Assembly: GCA_020846715.1 (NCBI GenBank)
Contig: JADLDK010000001.1
Coordinates: forward strand, 62,001 to 126,000
Direction of reading: 5' to 3'
DNA from: Armatimonadota bacterium
Lineage (GTDB): Bacteria; Armatimonadota; UBA5829; DSUL01
DNA: 64,000 nucleotides
Shown here: piece after piece, positions 46,015 through 53,743 of the stretch
Layout: each line of letters opens with the position of its first letter
Numbering within the stretch: position 1 is the first letter of the stretch
The notes under the pieces: model-generated
The model's input: the letters and a program-made list of their open reading frames with translations, nothing else
The model's database searches: none
Told to the model about the DNA's origin: nothing
Position numbers and translations under genes: made by a program

Positions 46015-47355
46015 CTAGGCGCGATCGTTTTTCAGCAGAGTGTTGAGGTCCAACTCTGACGCCCTTCGCCCTCCACGAGCGCGGCGATCTGAGGCAGCCC
46101 GCCTGATTCCGGCATAACCGAGAGGAAGACAGGCGCCGACGGCAAGAAATCCGAGGAGGTTGTTTCTGGCTTCCCGGGCGTCTTCGGCAGCGAGAAGTGG
46201 GACCCGCACCTCACTGGACCCACCGGATGCTACGGCATAGCCCACGACATCGCCCTTGTTAATGGGAGGGCGAACGTACGCGATATCCAAACGCGTTTTC
46301 ACAGATTTGGAGCGGCCCTTTGGAGCAACCACGCTCAGATCGTCCTGGAGAATCAGCGGGAGTTTCTCAGGGTGGGCATTGGGCACTTCCACCTCAGTGT
46401 AGCGCGCGCCAGCTTTGGCCAGCTGCAGACGCTCAAAGTGCTTGAAACCATAGCTCATCAGAGCTTTGGTGTCCTCGCCGGCACTTGAGCTCTTCAAGAC
46501 AACTGAGATCAGCCGCCATCCGTTTTCCGTAGCCGCGCCGATGTAGCAGTGGCCAGCCTGCCGGGTGTACCCGGACTTGATGCCGTCCGCACCGGGATAG
46601 TGAAGCAAAAACTTGGAGCGCGCTCTAAGGAGTTTGTCCTGACTCGATGAGCGATCAATGGTGATGCTGCGCGTGTTCACAAGCTCGTTGAACAGCGGCG
46701 TCTTTATGGCTTCGCGCGTCAGCAGCGCAAGATCGTAGGCGCTGGAGTAGTGTCCGGGAGCGTTGAGACCGTTGGGGTTCTTGAACTGCGTATCCTTCAT
46801 GCCAATTTCACGGGCGCGCGCGTTCATCATCTCCACAAACTTCGGGACGGTCCCGCCGACGTGCTCGGCTATCGCCCAGGCCGCGTCGTTGGCAGAACGG
46901 ACACACGCGGCGTAGAGCAGGTCAAGAAGCGAAAGCTTTTCCCCCGGAAGCAGATGGAATGAGCTTTCCGGAATGTCCTTCACGACCCCGGGAGCGGCAA
47001 CTTGATCGTCAAGTTTCCCGTGCTCCAGGGCGAGAAGCACAGTCATTACTTTGGTGGTGCTGGCATTCGGACGACGCGTGTGCTCGTTCTTCGCGAAGAT
47101 GACCTGTCCGGTCACAGCATCTACCAGAATGGCAGAAGCGGCTTTGACTGCTGGAGGCGCAGGAAGACCCGGTACAGCCTCTGCGGCTTTCGGATTATGC
47201 GGAGACTGCGCAGGCGATTGAAAAACTGATGCTGGTGAGGATGGTGGAGACACTGTGGCATTAGCGGCTCCGGCGCTCAAGCGCATACAAAAAACCTGAA
47301 AGGCGCACAGAAATAGCCCTACTGTAAGACTGGATTTACTGATGATCTGCTGCAT
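46015..47355 (-). CDS. D-alanyl-D-alanine carboxypeptidase (S11, PBP5/DacF type)
   Basis: A 446-aa low-molecular-weight penicillin-binding protein that trims the terminal D-Ala from peptidoglycan stem peptides. The signal region is residues about 5-30. The SxxK motif is Ser99-Lys102 (STTK), the SxN motif lies in VRSANDAAW, and the KTG box appears as KSG in GIKSGYTRQAGH. A C-terminal domain and a final hydrophobic segment (GFLAVGACLPLGYAGIRRA) followed by basic residues anchor it to the membrane. It lies 21 bp after scpB and 42 bp before rluB, so it belongs to the same transcript. The ATG has no obvious Shine-Dalgarno site. Confidence 0.92.
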   Translation of the reverse strand: MQQIISKSSLTVGLFLCAFQVFCMRLSAGAANATVSPPSSPASVFQSPAQSPHNPKAAEAVPGLPAPPAVKAASAILVDAVTGQVIFAKNEHTRRPNASTTKVMTVLLALEHGKLDDQVAAPGVVKDIPESSFHLLPGEKLSLLDLLYAACVRSANDAAWAIAEHVGGTVPKFVEMMNARAREIGMKDTQFKNPNGLNAPGHYSSAYDLALLTREAIKTPLFNELVNTRSITIDRSSSQDKLLRARSKFLLHYPGADGIKSGYTRQAGHCYIGAATENGWRLISVVLKSSSAGEDTKALMSYGFKHFERLQLAKAGARYTEVEVPNAHPEKLPLILQDDLSVVAPKGRSKSVKTRLDIAYVRPPINKGDVVGYAVASGGSSEVRVPLLAAEDAREARNNLLGFLAVGACLPLGYAGIRRAASDRRARGGRRASELDLNTLLKNDRA

Positions 47356-47376
47356 CTAAAGTGGCCTGGATTGCAG

Positions 47377-48054
47377 CTACCTTTCCACGACTTCCGGCTC
47401 GAAGCCTTCCGAAATATGCAGAGTCTCCTCAACTCCCTGCGCCTGTTCCTGCCCACCACTGACACTATCGTTTCCATCAGTGGAAGCCGGAAACTGCTCG
47501 TCAGCGCGCTCTTCCACGCGGGACTGAGTTTCTGCGAGCATGCTCTCCAGCACGCTCTGATCTGGCAGGTCATCCAACGAGTTCAGACCGAAATACACAA
47601 GAAAACCGTCGGTCGTCTCGTAGAGTATTGGGCGTCCGGGACCATCTCTGCGACCGGCTTCTTTGACGAGATTGCGCTCAATCAGGCTCTTGAGAACGCC
47701 GGAGGAATCCACACCCCGAATCGCTTCAATCTCCGGCTGTGTTGAGGGTTGATTGTAGGCTAGAATGGCCAGTGCTTCGAGCGCCGCCTTGGATAGCTTC
47801 TGCGCTCGTTTACCCACAAAGCGCGCCACAGCCAGGGCGTATTCGGGGCGAGTCACCATCTGCCATCCGCCCGCGACCTGCTGCACACGCAGGCCTGATA
47901 CTTCCGGGTCCCGGGCGGCAAGCTCCTCCGCCGCGCTTACGACTGAGGCCTCCTCGCACTCCAGAGCCAGCGCCAGGTCTCTGGTCCCCAGCGGAGCGCC
48001 ACTCACAAACAGCAAACACTCCACTGCCCGCCGAATCTCGCTGGAATCAGTCAC
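47377..48054 (-). CDS. scpB: Segregation and condensation protein B
   Basis: A 225-aa winged-helix protein that joins ScpA and SMC in the bacterial condensin complex. The first winged helix begins EIRRAVECLLFVSGAPLG, and the second contains LEALAILAYNQPSTQPEIEAIRGVDSSGVLKSLIERNLVKEAGRRDGPGRP, the strongest family signature. The acidic C-terminal tail (about 180-225) is variable. The GTG start overlaps the scpA stop by four bases, giving a coupled pair. The SMC partner is not in the window. Confidence 0.95.
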   Translation of the reverse strand: MTDSSEIRRAVECLLFVSGAPLGTRDLALALECEEASVVSAAEELAARDPEVSGLRVQQVAGGWQMVTRPEYALAVARFVGKRAQKLSKAALEALAILAYNQPSTQPEIEAIRGVDSSGVLKSLIERNLVKEAGRRDGPGRPILYETTDGFLVYFGLNSLDDLPDQSVLESMLAETQSRVEERADEQFPASTDGNDSVSGGQEQAQGVEETLHISEGFEPEVVER

Positions 48055-48833
48055 TGAGCAAGCGCCTTCTGTTCAACCTGCACGGCTGGCGAAATAAAAA
48101 TCTCTCCAAACTGCTGATCCTGCTCCGCGACTATCTTGAACTGGCGCATCAACTCGAGCAGCGCAAGAAATGCCATCACTATATCGGGCCGGGTGCGCTC
48201 CGCCGCGAAGAGCTGCGAAAACGGTATGCGTGATCCAGACTCATGCACGCGCCGCATCATTTCCGCCATCTTCATGCGCAGCGTAATCTTCTGTCTGGGG
48301 ATCGTCGTAACTGGCGCAGTAACAACGTCTCCCACGTTCTGAAGCACCCGCTTTAGCGCGCTTAGAAGATCGAGCGTGGTCACGGAAGATGACGGCACTG
48401 CGGGCAAATCATCGGGGTCCAGCTCAACGGTGCGGGCATGCAGCAGCCTCTGCGCATCTTCGTGCCCGTGCAGGAGATCGGCTACCTGACGGTACTTCTC
48501 ATACTCCAGAAGGCGGCGAACCAGCTCATCTCGTGGATCCGGTCCTTCTTCCTGCTCCGGCGCGGGAGGCTTCGGGAGCAGAAAGCGGCTCTTGATCTCG
48601 ATGAGCGTCGCAGCCATGACGAGGTACTCGCTGGCGACATCCAGATCCATCTCCTCCATCGCGCGCAAGTGGAACAGATACTGGTCTGTGACGCTTGCGA
48701 TGGGGATGTCGTAGATGTCAATCTCCTGGCTGCGAATCATCTGCAGCAGAAGATCGAGCGGACCCTCGAACTTTTGAAGAGTGACCATGAAACCTGAGTT
48801 GGGCGCGGCCTCTTGTCTGAGATCAATCACCAT
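48051..48833 (-). CDS. scpA: Segregation and condensation protein A
   Basis: A kleisin of about 260 aa that links the two SMC heads. The family signature KFEGPLDLLLQMIRSQEIDIYDIPIASVTDQYL is near the N-terminus, and EYLVMAATLIEIKSRFLLP follows. The C-terminal part VMAFLALLELMRQFKIVAEQ is the winged-helix that binds the SMC head. I place the start at ATG 48833, with AGGA about 12 bases upstream. A TTG at 48845 is also possible, and the conserved region really begins near 48788. It heads the probable scpA-scpB-carboxypeptidase-rluB-btuFCD operon. Confidence 0.93.
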   Translation of the reverse strand: MVIDLRQEAAPNSGFMVTLQKFEGPLDLLLQMIRSQEIDIYDIPIASVTDQYLFHLRAMEEMDLDVASEYLVMAATLIEIKSRFLLPKPPAPEQEEGPDPRDELVRRLLEYEKYRQVADLLHGHEDAQRLLHARTVELDPDDLPAVPSSSVTTLDLLSALKRVLQNVGDVVTAPVTTIPRQKITLRMKMAEMMRRVHESGSRIPFSQLFAAERTRPDIVMAFLALLELMRQFKIVAEQDQQFGEIFISPAVQVEQKALAQ

Positions 48834-49070
48834 TAAGATGTGCAATCCTGCGGGACACGGCAGACACCTCCGGTGTCCGTCCCAGCCATCCCTAGCTTTC
48901 GGCCCATTTTAGCATACCAGAGTGCTCGAGTCACATGTTTTTTCTCAGTTTGCGTTATCCTCAGCTTTGAGGGTCCAGACTTATTGTGCGCTCTGTGCGA
49001 GTGTCCGGCATCCATCTGTGGGAACAATGACACAAAAGGAAAGCTGCTCAGGAAAGAGGTCTCATCTGAA

Positions 49071-49262
49071 ATGGTCTGCAGCGTGTGTTCAGGAACAGGC
49101 GTCTGTGTTTCGTGCGGTGGCACAGGAAAACTCGTCTACAAGGATCCAACTCCGGCTGAATCAAGTGAGCCTGAGGACTTCATAGACGACAGATGTCCTT
49201 CGTGCGACGGGACTGGCGAGTGCTCGCAGTGCAATGGTACAGGTTATGAAGTCGGTACCTGA
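49071..49262 (+). CDS. 63-aa DnaJ-type zinc-finger protein
   Basis: From ATG 49071 the product is nearly a free-standing DnaJ cysteine-rich domain. It has four CxxCxGxG motifs (CSVCSGTG, CVSCGGTG, CPSCDGTG, CSQCNGTG), arranged as two pairs separated by an acidic, Pro-rich linker. DnaJ uses these to bind two zinc ions and unfolded protein, but no J-domain or other DnaJ part is present. GAGG lies 11 bases upstream. A longer reading from 48840 would precede it with non-protein-like sequence, so the short start is better. Function is unknown; a small chaperone or regulator is possible. Confidence 0.7.
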   Translation: MVCSVCSGTGVCVSCGGTGKLVYKDPTPAESSEPEDFIDDRCPSCDGTGECSQCNGTGYEVGT

Positions 49263-49308
49263 CGCGAGAGCACGCGAACGTGGGTGGCGATTCAGGCAAT
49301 ATTGACGC

Positions 49309-49872
49309 ATGCTCGAGGCAGTCTGGAGAAGCCTCTTGCCATACGCCGTCAAGCTGCATATGAACGTCGCCGCAGAACTGGCCCTGCGCCATCTTTCGGG
49401 TGAGATCGCTCTGGCTGGTCTGGTTGACGACAGCGTCCTTGAAGCCACACGGCCTTACATCACGGTAGCGGTCTACGAGGATATCCGGCGCGAGCAATTC
49501 ATCGCTCGATTGACCCAGTGGGCAGAGGAGAAGCCCGCACAGGTCATCCAACTGTCGCAAGTCGGGGCCTTCCTGAAGAAGCCTGCAACTGTTTTTCTGG
49601 CGCCTGCGATGACGGACGATCTTTACCGGCTCCACCGGGAGTTCCACGAACGCTTCCGGGATATCGCCTACCGCCCCTGGGCCTATTATCTACCGGATAT
49701 CTGGGCGCCACACTGCACGCTTGCTGAGGACCTGACGCCCTATGCCGCCGGGCGGGCGCTGGAGATTGTCCTCGATCTGTGCCCGCATATCTCCGGCACG
49801 GTTGAATCAGTTTCACTCTTGACCCTGGATCCAGTCCAGACTCTGGCCACTTGCGATCTGATGGGGCGCTGA
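49309..49872 (+). CDS. 2'-5' RNA ligase / LigT-like protein
   Basis: A 187-aa protein with the two-lobed phosphoesterase (2H) layout. The second catalytic motif is present as APHCTL (HxT), near residue 139. The first motif position reads PYITVAVYE, so the usual His is Tyr; the enzyme may therefore be inactive or altered. Family members act on 2'-5' or cyclic phosphodiesters of RNA. The start ATG at 49309 has no strong ribosome site. It lies 46 bp after the small zinc protein gene and ends 18 bp from a convergent transporter gene. Confidence 0.7.
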   Translation: MLEAVWRSLLPYAVKLHMNVAAELALRHLSGEIALAGLVDDSVLEATRPYITVAVYEDIRREQFIARLTQWAEEKPAQVIQLSQVGAFLKKPATVFLAPAMTDDLYRLHREFHERFRDIAYRPWAYYLPDIWAPHCTLAEDLTPYAAGRALEIVLDLCPHISGTVESVSLLTLDPVQTLATCDLMGR

Positions 49873-49890
49873 AAAGTCATCTGCGAGAGA

Positions 49891-50286
49891 CTATTTGCCG
49901 CCTGCACCGGCAAGAAGCGACACGCCTGCGACGATCAGTCCCAGAGAGAGCCAGGTGAACAGGTTCGCCGGCTCCCGGTTGAACACAACAGAGGCGAGCA
50001 CGACGAGAACATAGGTCAGAGCGACCATCGGGTAGATGTAGGTAAGTGGAAACTTGGAGGCCAGCGTCAGCCAGAACGCAGAGCTCAGACCATAGGCGAC
50101 AAATCCGCCAACAATCGCCCAGTTGAAGACGACGAGCGTTGGGTGACTCAACATCATCCCTATCGTGAGGTCGTGTCCCGCAGCCGATTTTATGCTCTGC
50201 ACACCCTGTTTGATCAGCAACTGGCCCAGTGCGCCAAGAAACACGCACGGCAGCAAAGGAAGAAGTGAAAGCAGCGTCTTGCTCAT
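49891..50286 (-). CDS. Small DMT-superfamily (EamA/SMR-like) transporter
   Basis: A 131-aa membrane protein with four transmembrane helices. The first carries FLGALGQLLIKQGV and the last two match the EamA-type repeat (PLTYIYPMVALTYVLVVLASVVFNRE, LGLIVAGVSLLAGAG). At this size it probably works as a dimer, like SMR/ArnE-ArnF-type flippases; substrate unknown. The start ATG has GAGAG about five bases upstream. It is isolated between convergent LigT and the upstream ChaB gene on the same strand. Confidence 0.8.
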   Translation of the reverse strand: MSKTLLSLLPLLPCVFLGALGQLLIKQGVQSIKSAAGHDLTIGMMLSHPTLVVFNWAIVGGFVAYGLSSAFWLTLASKFPLTYIYPMVALTYVLVVLASVVFNREPANLFTWLSLGLIVAGVSLLAGAGGK

Positions 50287-50512
50287 GCCGCTCTCTTGTA
50301 TGCGACGAGGCGCCGCTCCTGCTTTCTAGAAGGACGTGACCAACAGGAGACACGTCGCGCATCGCTTCAAAGAGGGCTGACTGTTCCTATCGAATGCGCT
50401 TGCGTGGGATATAGCAGGAGAATGGTAAGGTAGTTGAGAGCTTTGAAGCGAGGCTCGATGCAATGCGCTCTTTCGGACTGAAGTTTCGAACATATCCTGC
50501 CAGTGAAACGTC

Positions 50513-50740
50513 TCAGGTATCTTCTGAGGCAGACGGCGTTTCTTCCGGACTGTACTCACCACGGACAATCTGGACAGCCACCTGGTGCGCTTTTTCAATT
50601 CTCAATGCAGGATCAGCCATACTGTCCGCAAATGAGGGATCACTCAACAGACTGGTAAACACAGCCTGGTAAATCTCACGAGCCTGGGACGGAAGGCGAT
50701 TACGAATGCTGGCGGGTAGCGAGATGAGCCTGTCTTTCAT
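50513..50740 (-). CDS. ChaB-like small protein
   Basis: A 75-aa hydrophilic protein with the ChaB layout: LPSQAREIYQAVFTSLL near residues 16-32, then ALRIEKAHQVAVQIVRGEY, matching the ChaB pattern LP-x-x-A-x-x-I-Y-x-x-A-F and A-x-x-x-A-x-x-x-V-K-x-x-Y. ChaB proteins are small, soluble and of uncertain function, once linked to cation transport regulation. The start is ATG without a clear ribosome site. It lies 226 bp upstream of the DMT transporter on the same strand. The match is short, hence moderate confidence. Confidence 0.65.
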   Translation of the reverse strand: MKDRLISLPASIRNRLPSQAREIYQAVFTSLLSDPSFADSMADPALRIEKAHQVAVQIVRGEYSPEETPSASEDT

Positions 50741-51037
50741 AACTAAACATAGCTTTCTGCGAAGAAACGCCGGAGCACAATACTGGAGCGTCGCGCGGAA
50801 TCCACGGCAGACGCAATAGATGTTTCCCGCAAGAACCGAACCGTCAAACGCAGGGGCTGAAGCCTACCCGTGAGAGTTTGCTTCAACGAAGGCTGCTGGA
50901 GTTGCGAAGAGCCCTCGGCAGAAAGCTGCAGGTGTTTTCAGAGAACGGCCAGCACTGGAAGCGACAAGCGCCCCGCCAGCCGGTGTACTGTTGCTTTGGG
51001 GATGTAGCTGAAGCCGGGAAAACCGACCAGATGAAAT
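50741..51037. other. Intergenic region before tRNA-Gln
   Basis: The 297 bp between the ChaB-like gene and the 3' end of the tRNA show no supported gene. A short plus-strand frame runs into the tRNA and is discarded. Confidence 0.5.
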
Positions 51038-51113
51038 TGGCTGCCGGACTAGGACTCGAACCTAGGACCTCCTGATCCAGAGTCAGGCGTTCTGCCAACT
51101 AAACTATCCGGCA
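51038..51113 (-). tRNA. tRNA-Gln (anticodon CTG), with encoded CCA
   Basis: The minus strand folds as a full cloverleaf. The acceptor stem TGCCGGA pairs with TCCGGCA, the discriminator is G and CCA is encoded. The anticodon stem CCTGA/TCAGG encloses loop CTCTGGA with anticodon CTG, which reads CAG (Gln). The T-loop is GGTTCGAGTCC. The strong promoter at 51168-51196 predicts a 5' leader of about 48 nt. Confidence 0.95.
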
Positions 51114-51167
51114 ACGAAACTCTTGTGGGCAACGCAAAAGGACATGACGCTGCGTGTACCGAACGGT

Positions 51168-51196
51168 ATTATGCCAAAATGGCGCGAAACGGTCAA
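51168..51196 (-). promoter_or_regulatory. Promoter of tRNA-Gln
   Basis: On the minus strand, TTGACC (51196-51191), a 17-bp spacer and CATAAT (51173-51168) match sigma-70 hexamers closely. There is no other gene between it and the tRNA. Confidence 0.7.
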
Positions 51197-51365
51197 GTGC
51201 CAGATGGCCCTGCTGCTGATAGACCTGACCCCCCTGTGGAGCCTGGCGCTCTCCGGCGACCGCAAGACTTACAACACCCGCAAGCGCTCGTATCAAGACT
51301 CACGCGCTGCTTAGAGGGTGATTCTGTTTCTGCCTGGTAATCGTTGAAGACAGGCAGCTTGGAAC

Positions 51366-52835
51366 ATGCTTCTGGAAGAGCACGCACAATCAGACCTTAG
51401 AATGACCCCGCAAGAGACCGATCTGCACACGGCTTCAGTGAACGGCAGGCCGGTTTTTCTGGATCTGTGGATTCTGTTTGCGGTGACCGTCGCCGTCTAC
51501 GCTCGCTGCCTGGTTAACGGTTTTGTGGACTTTGAAGATCCGCTCAACGTCCTGCAGAACAGTCTGGTTACGCATCCCACCCTTCACAGTCTGTGGACTA
51601 TCTGGGCGGATATGTCCGCACGTCCCTACGCGCCACCCGTCTACAGCGTTTATGCGGCCATCTATGCGGTGTTTGGCGCGCATCCGTTAGCCTTTCATGC
51701 CGTAAGCGTGCTCCTGCATGCTACAAATGCGCTTCTTGTCTATCTCATTGTTACGGGGTTGCTGAGACAGAGAATTCCGGCGCTGACAGCCGCCCTGCTT
51801 TTCGCCCTGCACCCAATTCACGTGGATGCCGTCGCATGGGTGAGCGGATTGAAGGATGTGCTCAGTGGCACCTTCGCGCTCTTGAGCATGCTGGCCTACG
51901 TGCGCTATCTGAAAAGCCGAAAAAGATCGACTCTAACCGTATCGCTGATAATGTACGTGCTGGCGTTGCTGTCCAAGCCGATCGCGGCACTGCTGCCCTA
52001 TCTTCTGCTGATTGTTGACTACCAGCAAAGGCGCAAGGACGGCAGCGAAGAACTCCCCGAGAAAACATTCTTCTTTGTGGCCGCAGTCCTGCTAGGACTT
52101 GTCACGTGGCAGACGCGTGGGGGCCACGCTCTTGAGTTGATGACAGAGAGCGTCTCGTATTATTCGCGCACCAACGCCTGGGCAGCCATCGGTTTTTACG
52201 TGTACAAGCTCCTGATCCCACTCAAGCTGTCCGTCCTTTACGCGTCCACACACACTCCTGGCTGGTATGTTGGGACTATCGGCCTGTCAATCGCTTTCGT
52301 CTCTGTGACATGCTGGATGCTGATGTTGTCGCGGGACTATGGATTTGGACTGGCCTGGTTTGTTCTGCTGGCCACTCCGATTCTGGGCTTCCTTCCTTTC
52401 GGATACGTTGTAAGCGTCGCGCCGTTCGCAAATCACTACATGTATCTGGCGGACGTAGGGCTTTTCGTATGCTGCGGGCTTATTGTGCGGGATATCTACA
52501 AGCGCCTGTTCTCCACCCAGCACAAAGCAGTTCTGTTCGCAGCTATGCTTATCGTGCTGTCGCTGTTTGCGCTCAAAACTACTCTGAGGTGTGGCACGTG
52601 GCACAATTCACAGACTCTGTGGACGGACGCTGTCAAGTACAACCGCTCCCCAAATGCGAGCCTGGGGCACTACCGCCTGGCGCGCGTGCTGGCGGAGGAC
52701 AGGGACCTGGACAATGCACTGATACAGGCGCAAGAGGCTCTTAAGCTGAACCCGCAGTACAAGGACGCCCGAAGCCTGTTCGAGACGCTTCAGACGCAGG
52801 ATATACTCCTGCACCACCGTGCGACGCCGCGCTGA
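51366..52835 (+). CDS. GT-C-like membrane glycosyltransferase with C-terminal TPR
   Basis: A 489-aa protein with 10-12 transmembrane helices, starting near residue 28. The first periplasmic loop contains FVDFEDPLNVLQN, comparable with the acidic catalytic motif of protein O-mannosyltransferase/TMTC-type GT-C enzymes, and ALHPIHVDAVAWVSGLKDVLSG is the next conserved block. A single tetratricopeptide repeat sits at the C-terminus (SLGHYRLARVLAEDRDLDNALIQAQEALKLNPQYKDA). Such enzymes transfer sugars from lipid-phosphate donors to proteins or glycans. The donor and acceptor are unknown. Start ATG 51366 with GGAA only; ATG 51402 is an alternative. Confidence 0.8.
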   Translation: MLLEEHAQSDLRMTPQETDLHTASVNGRPVFLDLWILFAVTVAVYARCLVNGFVDFEDPLNVLQNSLVTHPTLHSLWTIWADMSARPYAPPVYSVYAAIYAVFGAHPLAFHAVSVLLHATNALLVYLIVTGLLRQRIPALTAALLFALHPIHVDAVAWVSGLKDVLSGTFALLSMLAYVRYLKSRKRSTLTVSLIMYVLALLSKPIAALLPYLLLIVDYQQRRKDGSEELPEKTFFFVAAVLLGLVTWQTRGGHALELMTESVSYYSRTNAWAAIGFYVYKLLIPLKLSVLYASTHTPGWYVGTIGLSIAFVSVTCWMLMLSRDYGFGLAWFVLLATPILGFLPFGYVVSVAPFANHYMYLADVGLFVCCGLIVRDIYKRLFSTQHKAVLFAAMLIVLSLFALKTTLRCGTWHNSQTLWTDAVKYNRSPNASLGHYRLARVLAEDRDLDNALIQAQEALKLNPQYKDARSLFETLQTQDILLHHRATPR

Positions 52836-52910
52836 AACAGTGCCGCGGCGGTGCTACACTGTGAACTCGAACTGATCACATTGACCAGTGATATAAAGGA
52901 GACGTTAGCA

Positions 52911-53690
52911 ATGGCGCAAATGACGGATGAGCAGAGGTTTCTGTTCGACCTTCAGGGGTTCATCGTAATTCCAAACGCCTTGGACGCGGCTGAGACCGCG
53001 CGCTTCAGGGATGAGATTTATCGCATGGCGCGCGAAGAACACCCGGAGGCAGGCTTCTGGGACGACCGCCGAGAGCCTCGCGAAGTAGTGAATGTCCACC
53101 GTCCTATCGAAAAAAGCCATGCTTTTCTGAACGTCGTAGATCACCCGTCGACTCTGGATATTCTGGTAGAGCTCACCGGAGGCGCTCCCCGACTGATTGA
53201 CAACACCGCACAACTTACTCCGGGGAAGTCCGTGGGGCTCGGCTGGCACCGCGGAGTGCAGACGTACGGCTACAGCATTTCGGAGGGCCGACCGTTCTGC
53301 CTTATGGTCAAGTGCATCTTCTATTTGAGCGATGTCCGCAAGGGGGCATGTCCCACGCGTTTGATCCCTGGCTCGCACAAGTCACAGATTCACCTGCCCG
53401 ATGAGACATCAGGCAGCGATGATCTGCCAGGGCAAATCGAACTGGAAGTCGACGCGGGCGCATGTCTGATATTCAGTGAGGCTGTGCTGCACGCTGGCAA
53501 TGTGAATAAGTCTGACAGAACGCGGACAAACATGTATTTCAACTATGGCCCTAGCTGGGTTGAACCGTGGGAAGGCTTCCGCCCGCCGCAGAGCCTGTGG
53601 GAAAACACAGGTGGCATGCGACGGCAGATACTCGGCGGGGGACGCGTGTATTCTACCTCTGTTGAAGAAGCCAGGAAGCTCTATCCGTAG
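52911..53690 (+). CDS. Phytanoyl-CoA dioxygenase (PhyH) family protein
   Basis: A 259-aa double-stranded beta-helix, Fe(II)/2-oxoglutarate oxygenase-type protein. The distal motif PGSHKSQ, the second His in AVLHAGNVN (His194) and an Arg for 2-oxoglutarate (Arg203 or 205) are present. The first metal motif reads WHRG (His113, Gly115) where the usual triad has H-x-D, so the carboxylate ligand is missing; halogenases of this fold use a similar H-x-G/A. AAAGGAG lies nine bases before the ATG. It precedes the sugar-binding lipoprotein gene by 53 bp. The substrate is unknown. Confidence 0.85.
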   Translation: MAQMTDEQRFLFDLQGFIVIPNALDAAETARFRDEIYRMAREEHPEAGFWDDRREPREVVNVHRPIEKSHAFLNVVDHPSTLDILVELTGGAPRLIDNTAQLTPGKSVGLGWHRGVQTYGYSISEGRPFCLMVKCIFYLSDVRKGACPTRLIPGSHKSQIHLPDETSGSDDLPGQIELEVDAGACLIFSEAVLHAGNVNKSDRTRTNMYFNYGPSWVEPWEGFRPPQSLWENTGGMRRQILGGGRVYSTSVEEARKLYP

Positions 53691-53743
53691 GCGGAGAAGC
53701 GTCTGGCTACGATGGACAGTGAAGAACCGGAAGGAGCTATAAG

